Origin: Corynebacterium testudinoris
GTDB taxonomy: Bacteria; Actinomycetota; Actinomycetes; Mycobacteriales; Mycobacteriaceae
Direction of reading: 5' to 3'
DNA length: 64,000 bases
NCBI RefSeq assembly: GCF_001021045.1
Contig: NZ_CP011545.1
Coordinates: forward strand, 1,922,001-1,986,000
The position numbers were made by a program, and so were the translations under genes. Positions 8,600 to 17,590 of this stretch are shown piece after piece. How positions within the stretch are numbered: the stretch's first letter is position 1; each line of letters starts with the position of its first letter. The notes under the pieces were generated by a model, which did no database searches, had not been told where the DNA came from, and was given only the letters and a program-made list of their open reading frames with translations.

Positions 8600-9993
8600 T
8601 CAGCCGGCCAGGCGAACGCAACGTCCCGCTTGATCACATCTGCCCGGATCAGCGACACAGTGGCGGTGGTGCTTTGGGAAGGGGCACCGAGGCAATCCGC
8701 CAACACGGGTGGATCGGTGACGAAAATGCGGGCTTGCTCACGTTCCGAGTCGGAGGTGAGGACGAGGGCATCGAAGTTGTGCCCCACCCACGGGCTTAGA
8801 ACGGTCGCCTCGGTGAGATCGAGCGCAGCGCGATCAACATTGTTCGCCAAGGTCGACGTGCGGTTCATCGTGTCGATGACCTCCGTGGCACGCTCACTCA
8901 CCCACTGAGGGACCTCTTTCCCCTGGCACAGGGCCAAGCACACCTCCGTGGCAAAGCGATCGATGAGTCGACGCAGCGGCGCAGTGACGTGGGAGTAGTA
9001 ACCCCCGATCCCAGCGTGGACCTCGGCATCGCCGTTGTCGACCTGAGCGTAGCCCGAACCGCGCAGCAACTTCTGAGCCTCACGCATCACCGCCATCCCG
9101 CGAGCATCAGTCGCGTCAACGGATTGGAGAAACTCGCCAATGGGTTGATCATCTGGGCATTCATAGCCCAACGCGCGAGCTTCTGCTCTAAAGACAGCCA
9201 CCGAGTCAGAGTTGGCAGGCTTCAACGTCCGCAGCAGACCCGAACCATGGGAAACCATCAACTGCCCGGCGCACATGCCCGTGAGGAGAGAAATCTCCGA
9301 GTTCCAATCCATCACCTCGTGACGCGGCTCGACGACGAGCTCATACGTCCCATCGTCGAGACGGGCGACGCTTTGGGCAGGCAGCCGCAGATTGATCGCA
9401 TCGCGCCTTAACGCAGACGCCTCACGCAACCGACCCACCTCCGGCAGCAGCTCGATGGACGGATGCAAGCGTCCAGAAAGGTAGTCCGCGTGGACCGAGT
9501 CGTAGTCCAACCGGGCAACGCTTCTCACCAGGGCGCGCTCCAGGCGAAACGAGACGACCTCCCCCGCCGCATCAAGCTCGAAGCTCCACAGCACAGCTGG
9601 ACGGTCGACGTCAGGCAGCAGCGAGGCGTCCCCTTCCGACAACACCGGCGGATGAAGTCGAACGGGCTCATCCGGCAAGTAAATTGTCTGCCCACGCCGA
9701 AGAGATTCCTCCTCCAGCGCAGAGCCTGACTCCACGAAGGCGGCAACATCCGCGATCGCGTAGAGAACTCTAAATCCACCCTCGGTGTCCTCAATAAACA
9801 CGGCCTGATCCAAATCCATCGAGCCCACCGGGTCGATAGTAACCAAAGGAATATCGCGGGCATCGCGCCTGTCCTCGGCGTAGCGATCCCTCGCCGCGGC
9901 GGCCTCAGCGAGCACCTCCGCCCGGAATTCCGTAGGCAAGGAAAACTCTTCCGCGATGCTGCGGAAGTCAAGCTGCGCTGCGTAGAGCTTCAT
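8596..9993 (-). CDS. RNB-domain (RNase II/R family) ribonuclease
   Basis: 465 residues. The RNB catalytic core opens with IPLVTIDPVGSMDLDQAVFI (about residues 48-67), where the aspartates bind the catalytic magnesium ions of RNase II-type 3'-5' exonucleases. YAIADVAAFV and the YLPDEPVRLHPPVLSEGDASLLPD block follow. The protein lacks the N-terminal cold-shock and C-terminal S1 domains of full RNase R, as is typical of this shorter actinobacterial form. The start was set at ATG 9993 (MKLYAAQLDF); a GTG six codons upstream is possible. The stop overlaps the galactokinase-like gene by four bases in convergent orientation. Confidence 0.88.
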   Translation of the reverse strand: MKLYAAQLDFRSIAEEFSLPTEFRAEVLAEAAAARDRYAEDRRDARDIPLVTIDPVGSMDLDQAVFIEDTEGGFRVLYAIADVAAFVESGSALEEESLRRGQTIYLPDEPVRLHPPVLSEGDASLLPDVDRPAVLWSFELDAAGEVVSFRLERALVRSVARLDYDSVHADYLSGRLHPSIELLPEVGRLREASALRRDAINLRLPAQSVARLDDGTYELVVEPRHEVMDWNSEISLLTGMCAGQLMVSHGSGLLRTLKPANSDSVAVFRAEARALGYECPDDQPIGEFLQSVDATDARGMAVMREAQKLLRGSGYAQVDNGDAEVHAGIGGYYSHVTAPLRRLIDRFATEVCLALCQGKEVPQWVSERATEVIDTMNRTSTLANNVDRAALDLTEATVLSPWVGHNFDALVLTSDSEREQARIFVTDPPVLADCLGAPSQSTTATVSLIRADVIKRDVAFAWPAD

Positions 9994-10055
9994 GAGGCCC
10001 CATTGTTCCACGAACGCAGGGGAAGGAGGCGAGCGCGCACCTCACAGGGCGTAGG

Positions 10056-10469
<414 letters not shown>

Positions 10470-10513
10470 AAGGAGTGAGTCTACCTCGCGGAGCCGACCT
10501 GGCAGGAATCACC

Positions 10514-11692
10514 TCATGCGCGCAGGTGGGAGGTGTCGTTGAAGACGCGGAGGCAGGATCCGACTCGGGCGTCGGTGTCGAAGAATTCGACAACGCTGAT
10601 GGAGGCGAGATCAAGGAACATCCGGTTTACTACTTGTGGTCCGGTGTCTAGAGCTTGGCGGACGAGGGATTTGATCGGGGTGACGTGGCTGACCACGAGG
10701 ACGGTTTTGCCGGGGTAGTTCTTGGTTAGCTCACGTCGCACCGCGCGGACTCGTTTGTGCATATCCGTGAGTTCCTCGCCACCGGGCGGGCACACGGTGG
10801 GATCGGCGATCCATTCGGCGTGGAGTTTCGGGTCTTTGGCGTGAGCCTCGTCGAAGGTCAGTCCTTCCCAGGTGCCAAAATCGCGCTCGGTGAGGTCGTC
10901 GATGACGTCGACGGTGAGGCCGAGGGCGTCCGCGGCGGCCGTGGCCGTCTGGATGCATCGGCGCATGGGTGAGGAAACGATGGCGTGGATGGTGTCTCCG
11001 CTGGCCAGGAAGGTAGCGGCGGCTCGTGCTTGCTCCATGCCGGTCTCAGTGAGTTCGGCGTCGGTGCTCCCGGCGTATTGCTTGGCGGCGGACATGGCAG
11101 TTTGGCCGTGGCGCAGGAGGATGAGCTTGGTCGGAGGGGTCGAGGCTCCAGTCCAGTGGGAGGGCGTGCCCACTTTGACGTCGCAGTCGCCGTCGGCCAC
11201 CTCTGCATCACCGGTGTCGACTCCCTCGGCCGTGTCACCACCAACGATTCCCGGCGGATGCCCGTCCGCCGCGGCGTCCATGGCGAGGTTGGACAGATGA
11301 TCAGCTTCTTTGTTCTTGGCCCTGGGTACCCAGGTGAACGTGACTGTGTCCAGGTTTTTCATGAGGTCGCGCGCTTCGAGGGCGAGTGCCTGCATGTCGG
11401 GGTGCTTGATTTTCCACCGACCGCTCATTTGCTCCACGACGAGCTTGGAATCCATGCGGACTTCTACCTCACGGGCTCCGAGCTCAACGGCGGCCTCGAG
11501 CCCGCGGAGCATTCCGTGATATTCCGCGACGTTGTTCGACGCCTTCTGCCCCACGACGTAGATGATCTCGCGCAGCAATGTCCCGTCGTCCGCGTAGACC
11601 ACGGTCCCGGACCCGGCGATGCCGGGATTGCCGCGCGAACCTCCGTCGGTGTAGATCAGGACCTTTGTCACTGGGGCAGTCACTGGAGCCAT
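10514..11692 (-). CDS. Bifunctional RNase HI / histidine phosphatase
   Basis: 392 residues. The N-terminal RNase HI domain (about 1-135) has IYTDGGSRGNPGIAG, the ELGAREVEVRMDSKLVVEQMSGRWKIKH block and NKEADHLSNLAMD, supplying the acidic residues that cut RNA in RNA-DNA hybrids. After a 50-residue acidic linker comes a phosphoglycerate-mutase-like acid phosphatase (CobC-type) domain with LILLRHGQTAMSA and SSPMRRCIQTA. The same fusion is known in mycobacteria (Rv2228c type), where the phosphatase has been linked to alpha-ribazole phosphate. It is the last gene of a nif3, zinc-ribbon, RNase H run, with three bases between it and the zinc-ribbon gene. Confidence 0.93.
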   Translation of the reverse strand: MAPVTAPVTKVLIYTDGGSRGNPGIAGSGTVVYADDGTLLREIIYVVGQKASNNVAEYHGMLRGLEAAVELGAREVEVRMDSKLVVEQMSGRWKIKHPDMQALALEARDLMKNLDTVTFTWVPRAKNKEADHLSNLAMDAAADGHPPGIVGGDTAEGVDTGDAEVADGDCDVKVGTPSHWTGASTPPTKLILLRHGQTAMSAAKQYAGSTDAELTETGMEQARAAATFLASGDTIHAIVSSPMRRCIQTATAAADALGLTVDVIDDLTERDFGTWEGLTFDEAHAKDPKLHAEWIADPTVCPPGGEELTDMHKRVRAVRRELTKNYPGKTVLVVSHVTPIKSLVRQALDTGPQVVNRMFLDLASISVVEFFDTDARVGSCLRVFNDTSHLRA

Positions 11693-11695
11693 AGG

Positions 11696-12418
11696 CTAGG
11701 CCGTCTTCCTAATCAGGTAGGTGCCGCATTCCGGGCATTGCGGCAGCTCATCGGCGGGGGCATTGCGCACCCGGTTTTGGTCGGCGGCGCCAAGCACCAT
11801 GAAGCAGCCTCCGCAGGTGCGGCCGTTGAAGTCGGCGGCACCGACGCCGGAGTCCTTCTTCTGCAGGTCGTACTCGGCGAGAACATCTTCGGGCAAGAGC
11901 GCGCGTAGTTCGGCGATTCGCTCTTGGGGGGTGCGTTGCACGTCGTGCGCGGCGTTGGCTGCGTCGGCGGCGCGGGCTGCTGCGTCGACTTGGCGGACGA
12001 GTTCATCCACCCGGGCGCCGTGGACGTCGCGGTTGTTGCGCAGGGCGTGGATCTGGTTGTGCGTCTCGGCGAGCTCGCTCATGAGGTCGGCGATGCGTGA
12101 CTTTGCCGAGTAGCGGTCGTGTTCAAGATCTTTCCTGCGCTCGGGGTCGGTCTCCGCCGTCAGTTGTGCTTTGTCGTCTCGCTCGCGGCGGCGCAGTTTG
12201 CGCTCGTCTTCCTGGATGCGCAGGATCTCGGCCTCCATGTCATCGACGGCCATCTGGGAGGAGCTGGCGGCGTTGCGCATGCGCGCGAGTTCGCTGGTCA
12301 GCCGATCATATTCCTTTTGTTCCTCGGTGATGAAGGCTGCGTCGCCGACCACCTCGAGGGATCGTTCGATGGAGGACAGTTCCAGCAGGAGGTCCTGGAG
12401 GGAGGGATCGAGTTTCAT
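11696..12418 (-). CDS. Coiled-coil protein with C-terminal C4 zinc ribbon
   Basis: 240 residues. The first about 180 residues are charged helix with heptad character (LLLELSSIERSLEVV, RIQEDERKLRRRERDDKAQL), predicted coiled coil. The C-terminus carries CGGCFMVLGAAD ... PQCPECGTYLIRK, two CxxC pairs forming a zinc ribbon (zf-RING_7 family). Start ATG 12418 (MKLDPSLQDL) was chosen over an arginine-rich upstream extension that overlaps nif3. Its constant pairing with nif3 and the RNase H fusion in Corynebacteriales suggests a nucleic-acid role, which is inference. Confidence 0.88.
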   Translation of the reverse strand: MKLDPSLQDLLLELSSIERSLEVVGDAAFITEEQKEYDRLTSELARMRNAASSSQMAVDDMEAEILRIQEDERKLRRRERDDKAQLTAETDPERRKDLEHDRYSAKSRIADLMSELAETHNQIHALRNNRDVHGARVDELVRQVDAAARAADAANAAHDVQRTPQERIAELRALLPEDVLAEYDLQKKDSGVGAADFNGRTCGGCFMVLGAADQNRVRNAPADELPQCPECGTYLIRKTA

Positions 12419-12428
12419 GGTGTCTTTC

Positions 12429-13562
12429 TTACTCGCTTGCGTGGGTGGACAGGGTCCAGGGGTCAGTGCGGATATCAACAATATGCGTATCGACGCCCGC
12501 TTGTTCCCCCACGATGGCCGCCGCCTGCGACGTCCACGGTAATTCACTGGACCAGTGAGCGGTATCAATGACGGGTGGGCCGCCGGCCCTGAGGTATTCG
12601 TCGACGGGGTGGTGGCGAAGGTCAGAGGTAACGTACACGTCTACCCCGAGCCCGCGCACGGCGTCGAGGAAGCTGTCTCCCGACCCGGAGCTGACGGCGA
12701 CCTTTTTCACGATTGCCTCCGGGTCGCCCGCGGCGCGCACGCCCCAAGCGGTGGGGGGCAGGGCATTTGCTACGTGTTGGGTGAATTCTCTCAGGGTCAT
12801 CGGTTCCGGCAGCTCACCGATGCGGCCGAGCCCATAGGCCTCGTCGAGGTCGGCGGTATCGGCCATGTCCACGATGTCGAAGGCGGGCTCTTCGTAGGGA
12901 TGGGCGGCGCGGAGCGCGTCGATAAGACAGCGACGCTGAGACGCAGGGGCGACGAACTCCACCCGCAGTTCGGGGCCGGAATGGGCGACCCCCACCTCTC
13001 CTTCGGCCGGTGTCGCGCCCGGTTGGGGCGTGAACTGGCCGATGCCTTCGACGGTGAAGGCGCACTCGGCGTAGTCGCCGATGGTGCCGGCGCCTGCGTC
13101 AAACAATGCCTCCTTCACTGCCGTTGCTGCAGCCGCGGGCACGTGTACCCCCCACTTGTCCACGCTGTTCCCAGTCTGCGGCAGGATCGGCCGGCCGGGG
13201 GTGATCCCGATGAGCTCCGCCAGCACGTCATTGACGCCGGGGCGAGCTGAATCAGCGTTCGTGTGTGCGGCAAACAGCGCCACCCCGCCAGTGATGAGCG
13301 TGTGGATGACCTTCCCTTTCGGCGTATCAGCCGCCACGGAGGTGACCCCCCGCATGAGCAACGGGTGATGGACCACGAGCATGTCTGCGCCCAGCCGCAC
13401 GGCTTCCTCCGCCACGGCTTGCGTGCAATCCAGCGCAAAAGCGACCTTTTTCACATCACTGGCCGGATCGCCACAGATGAGCCCCACCGCGTCCCAGCTC
13501 TCAGCGAGTTTTGGCGGGTAGGCGGAGTCTAGGATCTGGCGAATCTCGGCGACAGTCGTCAT
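12429..13562 (-). CDS. Nif3-like dinuclear metal centre protein (GTP cyclohydrolase 1 type 2 family)
   Basis: 377 residues, full length for the long form with a central insert. Metal ligands are visible as LVVHHPLLMRG (about 63-73), FAAHTNADSARPGVND (about 98-113) and, at the C-terminus, TSDLRHHPVDEYLRAG and DTAHWSSE. The family forms hexamers with a two-metal site; biochemical role is unsettled. Start ATG 13562 begins MTTVAEIRQILDSAYPPKLAESWDAVGL, a family-typical N-terminus. First gene of the three-gene minus-strand run; a divergent HAD gene begins 57 bases away. Confidence 0.92.
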   Translation of the reverse strand: MTTVAEIRQILDSAYPPKLAESWDAVGLICGDPASDVKKVAFALDCTQAVAEEAVRLGADMLVVHHPLLMRGVTSVAADTPKGKVIHTLITGGVALFAAHTNADSARPGVNDVLAELIGITPGRPILPQTGNSVDKWGVHVPAAAATAVKEALFDAGAGTIGDYAECAFTVEGIGQFTPQPGATPAEGEVGVAHSGPELRVEFVAPASQRRCLIDALRAAHPYEEPAFDIVDMADTADLDEAYGLGRIGELPEPMTLREFTQHVANALPPTAWGVRAAGDPEAIVKKVAVSSGSGDSFLDAVRGLGVDVYVTSDLRHHPVDEYLRAGGPPVIDTAHWSSELPWTSQAAAIVGEQAGVDTHIVDIRTDPWTLSTHASE

Positions 13563-13618
13563 GGCACCTTAGTGTAGACGCGCTGATAGACACGACGAGG
13601 TGTGGCACATTAGGGGCC

Positions 13619-14287
13619 GTGAGCATTCTTCTTCTTGACGTCGACGGCACCCTCATCGATTCCCTTCCCGGCATCCGAGCGGGCTTTCTTCACACCCTCG
13701 ATCAGATGGGCTGGGAGCACCCTTCCGAGGAATTCACCCGCCTCATCGCCGGGCCACCGATGGAGGTCACGCTGCAGAAGGTGGGAATGACGCCCGAGCA
13801 AGCCCGCGAGGGCTTGGGCATCTATTTGGATTACACCGCCGGAGGCGGGTGGGCGGACGCGACCACCTTTCCGGGCATGCTCGACCTCGTGCGCACGTGG
13901 AAGGAGCAGGGGCTGACGCTGGCAACGGCGACGTCGAAAGGCGAGGGCTTCGCCCGAAAAATCTTGGACCGGGAGGGTTTCTTGCCCTACCTCGACTTCC
14001 TTGGCGCGGCGGAAGAGGATGGCCAGCGGCGCTCTAAAACTGCGGTCATCGACTACGTTTTAAGCTCCAATGGGTGGAAAGGTCAGACATCCGATATCCT
14101 CATGGTCGGTGACCGCTCCCACGACATCGAGGGCGCGGCGCATTTTCACCTCGACACCGTCGCAGTCTCCTGGGGCTACGGCACCGCCGACGAGTGGGCA
14201 CACGCCCGCTACATCGCTCACACTCCACAGGAATTGGAAGGGATCGTCCATGACTGGCTCCACAACACGTCCAGTACGCGAGGATAA
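13619..14287 (+). CDS. HAD-family phosphatase, phosphoglycolate phosphatase-like
   Basis: 222 residues. HAD motif I is LLLDVDGTLIDS (residues 4-15, nucleophile Asp), motif II/III ATATSKGEGFARKIL and motif IV ILMVGDRSHDIEGAAHF. A helical cap between motifs I and II makes it a HAD-IA enzyme; phosphoglycolate-type substrates are typical but not proven. The start is GTG 13619, preceded by AGGGG; the longer frame upstream crosses the divergent nif3 promoter. Its 3' end overlaps the tyrosine phosphatase gene by 38 bases, implying coupled translation. Confidence 0.88.
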   Translation: MSILLLDVDGTLIDSLPGIRAGFLHTLDQMGWEHPSEEFTRLIAGPPMEVTLQKVGMTPEQAREGLGIYLDYTAGGGWADATTFPGMLDLVRTWKEQGLTLATATSKGEGFARKILDREGFLPYLDFLGAAEEDGQRRSKTAVIDYVLSSNGWKGQTSDILMVGDRSHDIEGAAHFHLDTVAVSWGYGTADEWAHARYIAHTPQELEGIVHDWLHNTSSTRG

Positions 14288-14771
14288 CCGCCTTCACCTC
14301 GACTTCGTCTGCACCGGCAACATCTGCCGCTCCCCCATGGCTGAGGTCATTGTCCACGACGCTATCGACGCCGCCGGGCTCGGCGACCTCGTCCGCGTCA
14401 GCTCCTGCGGTATCGGCGGCTGGCACGTCGGACTCGGCGCCGACAAGCGCGCCGTCGCCGAGCTCCGCTCCGCCGGCCACGATGGCTCCGAGCATGTTGC
14501 CTCCCAATTCGGACCCGACGATGCCGACGCCGACCTGCTCATCGCCCTCGACACCGGACACCGCTCCGAACTCATCGCCCGAGGTGTTCCGGAAGAGCGC
14601 ATTCGCCTGCTCCGCAGGTTCGACCCCGACTCCCCGGCGGAAGCCTCCGTGGCTGATCCCTACTACGGCGGTCCGGAAGGATTCGTGGAAACGCGTGAGC
14701 AGATCGACGCAGCTGTCGCAGGCATCCTCACCTGGGCCCGGGAGCGGGTTCAGGTCAGCGCCACCCGGTAG
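14250..14771 (+). CDS. Low-molecular-weight protein tyrosine phosphatase
   Basis: 173 residues. The P-loop CTGNICRSP (Cx5R-S) near residue 20 supplies the nucleophilic cysteine and phosphate-binding arginine, and DPYYGG near residue 135 supplies the general-acid aspartate. Corynebacterial and mycobacterial relatives (PtpA type) dephosphorylate tyrosine residues of proteins. The start ATG 14250 (MTGSTTRPVREDNRLHLDFVCTGN) overlaps the end of the HAD gene; SURF1 follows 15 bases downstream, so the three form one transcription unit. Confidence 0.93.
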   Translation: MTGSTTRPVREDNRLHLDFVCTGNICRSPMAEVIVHDAIDAAGLGDLVRVSSCGIGGWHVGLGADKRAVAELRSAGHDGSEHVASQFGPDDADADLLIALDTGHRSELIARGVPEERIRLLRRFDPDSPAEASVADPYYGGPEGFVETREQIDAAVAGILTWARERVQVSATR

Positions 14772-14786
14772 GTAGACTGGGCGTCT

Positions 14787-15707
14787 GTGAGCAGCACACT
14801 GGAGCGATACAACTCAACCCGGGGACAAAAGAAGGGCTGGAAGTCCTTCATCAAGCCGGGCTGGATCATCGCGCTCCTCGCTATCGTTGGTTTCTCCTAC
14901 GCCGCCTTCACTGTGCTCGCGCCCTGGCAGCTGAACAAGGATGACCAGATCGTCGAGCGCAACGAACAGATTGACGCCGCGTTCCGCATCGACCCTGTTC
15001 CCGCGCAGGAGATCTTCGGCGCGGGAGGTGCGATTAGCTCCGGCGATGAATGGCGGCGGGTCACCCTCACCGGGCGTTATCTCCCCGAATCCGAAGTAGT
15101 CCTGCGCCTGCGCCCCGTGGATAGCCAGCCCGCCTTCCACGCCCTCACCCCCTTCCAGCTCGACTCAGGCGAAACGATCCTGGTCAATCGTGGTTTTTCC
15201 GCCCCGCTGGAAGGCTCCATCCCCGATCTCGAGCCCGCCCCCACTGAGCATCTCACCATCCATGGTCACGCCCGCCCCAACGAGGCCATGCCTCCCACCC
15301 CACCGTTGCTGGACCAGGGTGAGCCGCAGGTCTACGGCATCAACACCGCACAGATCGCGGACTTGACCGGCCTGTCGCTCGATCGCGACTACGTCCAGCT
15401 TTCCGAGGGCGAGCCCGGCGAGATCAACGCCATTCCCGTGCCCAAACTCGATCGCGGGTCGCACCTGTCCTACGGCTTCCAGTGGATCGCCTTCGGCATC
15501 ATGGCACCACTCGGCCTGGGCTACTTCATCTGGGCCGAACTGCGTGAACGCCGCCGCGTCCGTGACGAAAACAAAGAGCTTATCGACGCCCCGGTGGTCG
15601 ACACCGCAGCCACCCCCACCCCAGCGTCTAGGCGCCGTGCCCGCTACGGCGATGACAACCCCGACCCCTACGACAAGTACTCCCGCCGTAGCCGCGAACG
15701 GTTCTAA
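14787..15707 (+). CDS. SURF1 family cytochrome oxidase assembly protein
   Basis: 306 residues. Two membrane segments flank an extracytoplasmic domain: PGWIIALLAIVGFSYAAFTVL (about 24-44) and FQWIAFGIMAPLGLGYFIWAEL (about 230-251). Between them are SURF1 landmarks: a LAPWQLNKDDQI start, EWRRVTLTGRYLPESEV, and ETILVNRGFSA. SURF1 proteins assist assembly of the haem a/copper oxidase. The start is GTG 14787. The C-terminal tail is basic and disordered (SRRRARYGDDNPDPYDKYSRRSRERF). Confidence 0.92.
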   Translation: MSSTLERYNSTRGQKKGWKSFIKPGWIIALLAIVGFSYAAFTVLAPWQLNKDDQIVERNEQIDAAFRIDPVPAQEIFGAGGAISSGDEWRRVTLTGRYLPESEVVLRLRPVDSQPAFHALTPFQLDSGETILVNRGFSAPLEGSIPDLEPAPTEHLTIHGHARPNEAMPPTPPLLDQGEPQVYGINTAQIADLTGLSLDRDYVQLSEGEPGEINAIPVPKLDRGSHLSYGFQWIAFGIMAPLGLGYFIWAELRERRRVRDENKELIDAPVVDTAATPTPASRRRARYGDDNPDPYDKYSRRSRERF

Positions 15708-15784
15708 GCCCCATACATGATCAGCCTGCACCATATAGTCTGGTGCTCATAGCTATCCCGTCCCCTCCAACGGTAGGACTGATC

Positions 15785-16516
15785 ATGGGCTTCTGGAATA
15801 GATTTCTTGGAACTTCCGGCGCAGAGCACAACGACAACGCGGCTGGAGGCATCCTGTTCCCCCGTCACCGGCGAAGGCACCACCCGGCGCACACGTCATC
15901 CTGCGATCCGCGGCTCGCCGCCCAAGTCCTCCACATGGGGCTCGACCGCGCCGCCGCCTTTGGCTTCACCCCGATCCGTGACATCACCATCGACGACATC
16001 GACTTCGACTACTACGGCGGCCCCCAAGGTTTCCAAGCCGAGTTCCTCACCGCGCTGCTCAGCCTCGACGACGAAGACGGCGCGCCGTTGTTCCCCCGCG
16101 TCTTCCTCTTCGACCCGGAATACATTCAATCCAACGATAGCTACGCCACCCTCCTGCGCAGCATCGCCCAAGCAGCCACCACCGACGCCGCGTTTTCCGA
16201 CGTCCACTGTGATCTTCACTTCGGCCCCGATTTCCAGGACAACCCCGTCGGCGAACTCCACTACCGCCACCACGACAATGACGTGCAGCTCGACGTCGCC
16301 GTCGAAGGCGAATGGGTCGACATTGACGTCGCCCGACAGCTATTCATCCACGCCACCCCCGAAGGCCACCAATGGCTGAGCAACCATGATTTCACCCTCC
16401 ACATCTGGGTGCCCGAGAACCATGCCGAAGAGGTGGCGCGTATCTTGAGCGAGGAAGATACGGCCGCCGATACCCGGCTGGCGCACGAGACTCACCCCGG
16501 ATTGGACAGCACGTAA
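15785..16516 (+). CDS. Hypothetical protein with WNRFLG N-terminal motif
   Basis: 243 residues, not recognised. It begins MGFWNRFLGTSGAEH, a short amphipathic tip shared in pattern with the next gene. The body is acidic, rich in His and Asp (HYRHHDNDVQLDVAVEGEWVDIDVARQLF) and has no membrane segment. ATG 15785 was preferred to a start 14 codons upstream because the family-like tip begins there; the nearby AGGA is weak. Two bases before the end, the stop TAA directly abuts the next gene's ATG. Likely co-transcribed with the following small gene. Confidence 0.72.
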   Translation: MGFWNRFLGTSGAEHNDNAAGGILFPRHRRRHHPAHTSSCDPRLAAQVLHMGLDRAAAFGFTPIRDITIDDIDFDYYGGPQGFQAEFLTALLSLDDEDGAPLFPRVFLFDPEYIQSNDSYATLLRSIAQAATTDAAFSDVHCDLHFGPDFQDNPVGELHYRHHDNDVQLDVAVEGEWVDIDVARQLFIHATPEGHQWLSNHDFTLHIWVPENHAEEVARILSEEDTAADTRLAHETHPGLDST

Positions 16517-16828
16517 ATGAGCATCTGGAACAAACTGTTTGGCGAGGCCGCTCCGGACCGAGCACCGGCTGAGCCCGCCGCGGAGGCGACAGAAACCCAA
16601 GAGCCGGTGCCCACGACCCCCGAGGAATTACGGCGCTTCATCACCTCCACCGCCGGAGCCTCTGATGCCGATGTCAGCAACGTCCGCTTCATGCTCGATC
16701 CTGGGAGCACCACCAGCGGCAGCCTGCGCCTGACCATGAGCAATGAGGTCCATGACCTATCCTTCGACCTCTCCACTCCCGCGGGCGCACAGGCCGCTAA
16801 GGACAAGGTGCTCAGCATCATCGGTTAG
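16517..16828 (+). CDS. Hypothetical protein, partner of upstream gene
   Basis: 103 residues, not recognised. N-terminus MSIWNKLFGEAAPD mirrors MGFWNRFLG of the upstream protein. A proline/alanine/glutamate-rich linker (about 10-38) precedes a small folded region (DADVSNVRFMLDPGSTTSGSLRLTMSNEVHDLSFDLS). No membrane segment. The ATG follows the previous stop without a gap (TAAATG), so translation is probably coupled. Confidence 0.7.
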   Translation: MSIWNKLFGEAAPDRAPAEPAAEATETQEPVPTTPEELRRFITSTAGASDADVSNVRFMLDPGSTTSGSLRLTMSNEVHDLSFDLSTPAGAQAAKDKVLSIIG

Positions 16829-16867
16829 CTGGTGCTCCCGGAGCATTCCGAGGTTAAGAGACACTCA

Positions 16868-16941
16868 AAACCCGCACTTCCTAACAACTCCCGGGTCAAT
16901 CCCCCACCCAGAACCCCCAAGTTGTTAGCAAGTGCGGGTTT
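16868..16941. repeat. 74-bp inverted-repeat element, copy A
   Basis: Two 22-bp arms (16868-16889 and 16920-16941; one mismatch) of the form AAACCCGCACTTSCTAACAACT enclose a 30-base spacer. A second, inverted and more degraded copy lies at 54433-54495 with a related 30-base centre. It sits 39 bases after the hypothetical pair and before tRNA-Val, in a position where it could terminate transcription. Confidence 0.85.
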
Positions 16942-17006
16942 CGCCGACTCGGAGGGCTTGAACAAGCGAAGGCCCTTCCCGCATTTCGCGGAAAGGGCCG
17001 GTGACC

Positions 17007-17082
17007 TGGTGCGGCCCGACGGGTTCGAACCGCCGACCTACTGGGTGTAAACCAGTTGCTCTTCCAGCTGAGCTAGGGCCGC
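17007..17082 (-). tRNA. tRNA-Val (anticodon TAC)
   Basis: Minus-strand cloverleaf starting GCGGCCCTAGCTCAGCTGG, with anticodon stem-loop ACTGG-TTTACAC-CCAGT (anticodon TAC), T-arm GGCGGTTCGAACCCGTC and a 7-bp acceptor GCGGCCC/GGGCCGC. Discriminator A is at 17010 and a genome-encoded CCA follows at 17009-17007. Confidence 0.97.
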
Positions 17083-17158
17083 TTGATGCTCGACACGATG
17101 AGTGGGAGCACCGAGCGTCGAATTTACCACGCGAGGGTGGAAGCTTAAAAAAGTGGGG

Positions 17159-17590
17159 CTACTTCTTCGTGTGGCCACGGGCAACGAGGCAGCTGCCTTG
17201 CCATTCGCCGAGGCGGGTGGCCGTGGTCTGGACGAGGCCGGCGAGTTGGGCGGATTCGGAGATCTCACCGGGAGCGATGGTGCCCTCTTTGCCGGCGCCG
17301 GGGGTCAGGAGCCAGATGCTTCCGCTATCGGAGAGAGGGCGCAGCGAGTCGACGAGGCCGTCGACGAGGTCTCCGTCTTCTTCACGCCACCAGAGGAGGA
17401 CGACATCGCACAGTTCGTCGGTCTCCTCGTCGAGGAGATCGTCTCCGATGACCTGCTCAATAGCCTCGGAGATGGTGCTGTCGCTGTCTTCATCCCAACC
17501 GACCTCCAGGACTGTCATCCCTGGCTCGATGCCAAGAGTTTGTGCGTAGTCCTTGGCGCTCTGCCTAGCTACGCCCGGAGCATCCACCAC
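17159..17590 (-). CDS. DUF3052 family protein
   Basis: 143 residues, conserved in Corynebacteriales next to aceE. Sequence begins MVDAPGVARQSAKDYAQTLG and contains PGMTVLEVGWDEDSD, CDVVLLWWREEDGDLVDGLVDSL and IWLLTPGAGKEGTI, the characteristic blocks of DUF3052. The PGMTVLEVGWDEDSD start resembles the first strand of a Rossmann-like fold; function is unknown. It is divergent from aceE, sharing the 364-base intergenic region. Confidence 0.88.
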   Translation of the reverse strand: MVDAPGVARQSAKDYAQTLGIEPGMTVLEVGWDEDSDSTISEAIEQVIGDDLLDEETDELCDVVLLWWREEDGDLVDGLVDSLRPLSDSGSIWLLTPGAGKEGTIAPGEISESAQLAGLVQTTATRLGEWQGSCLVARGHTKK

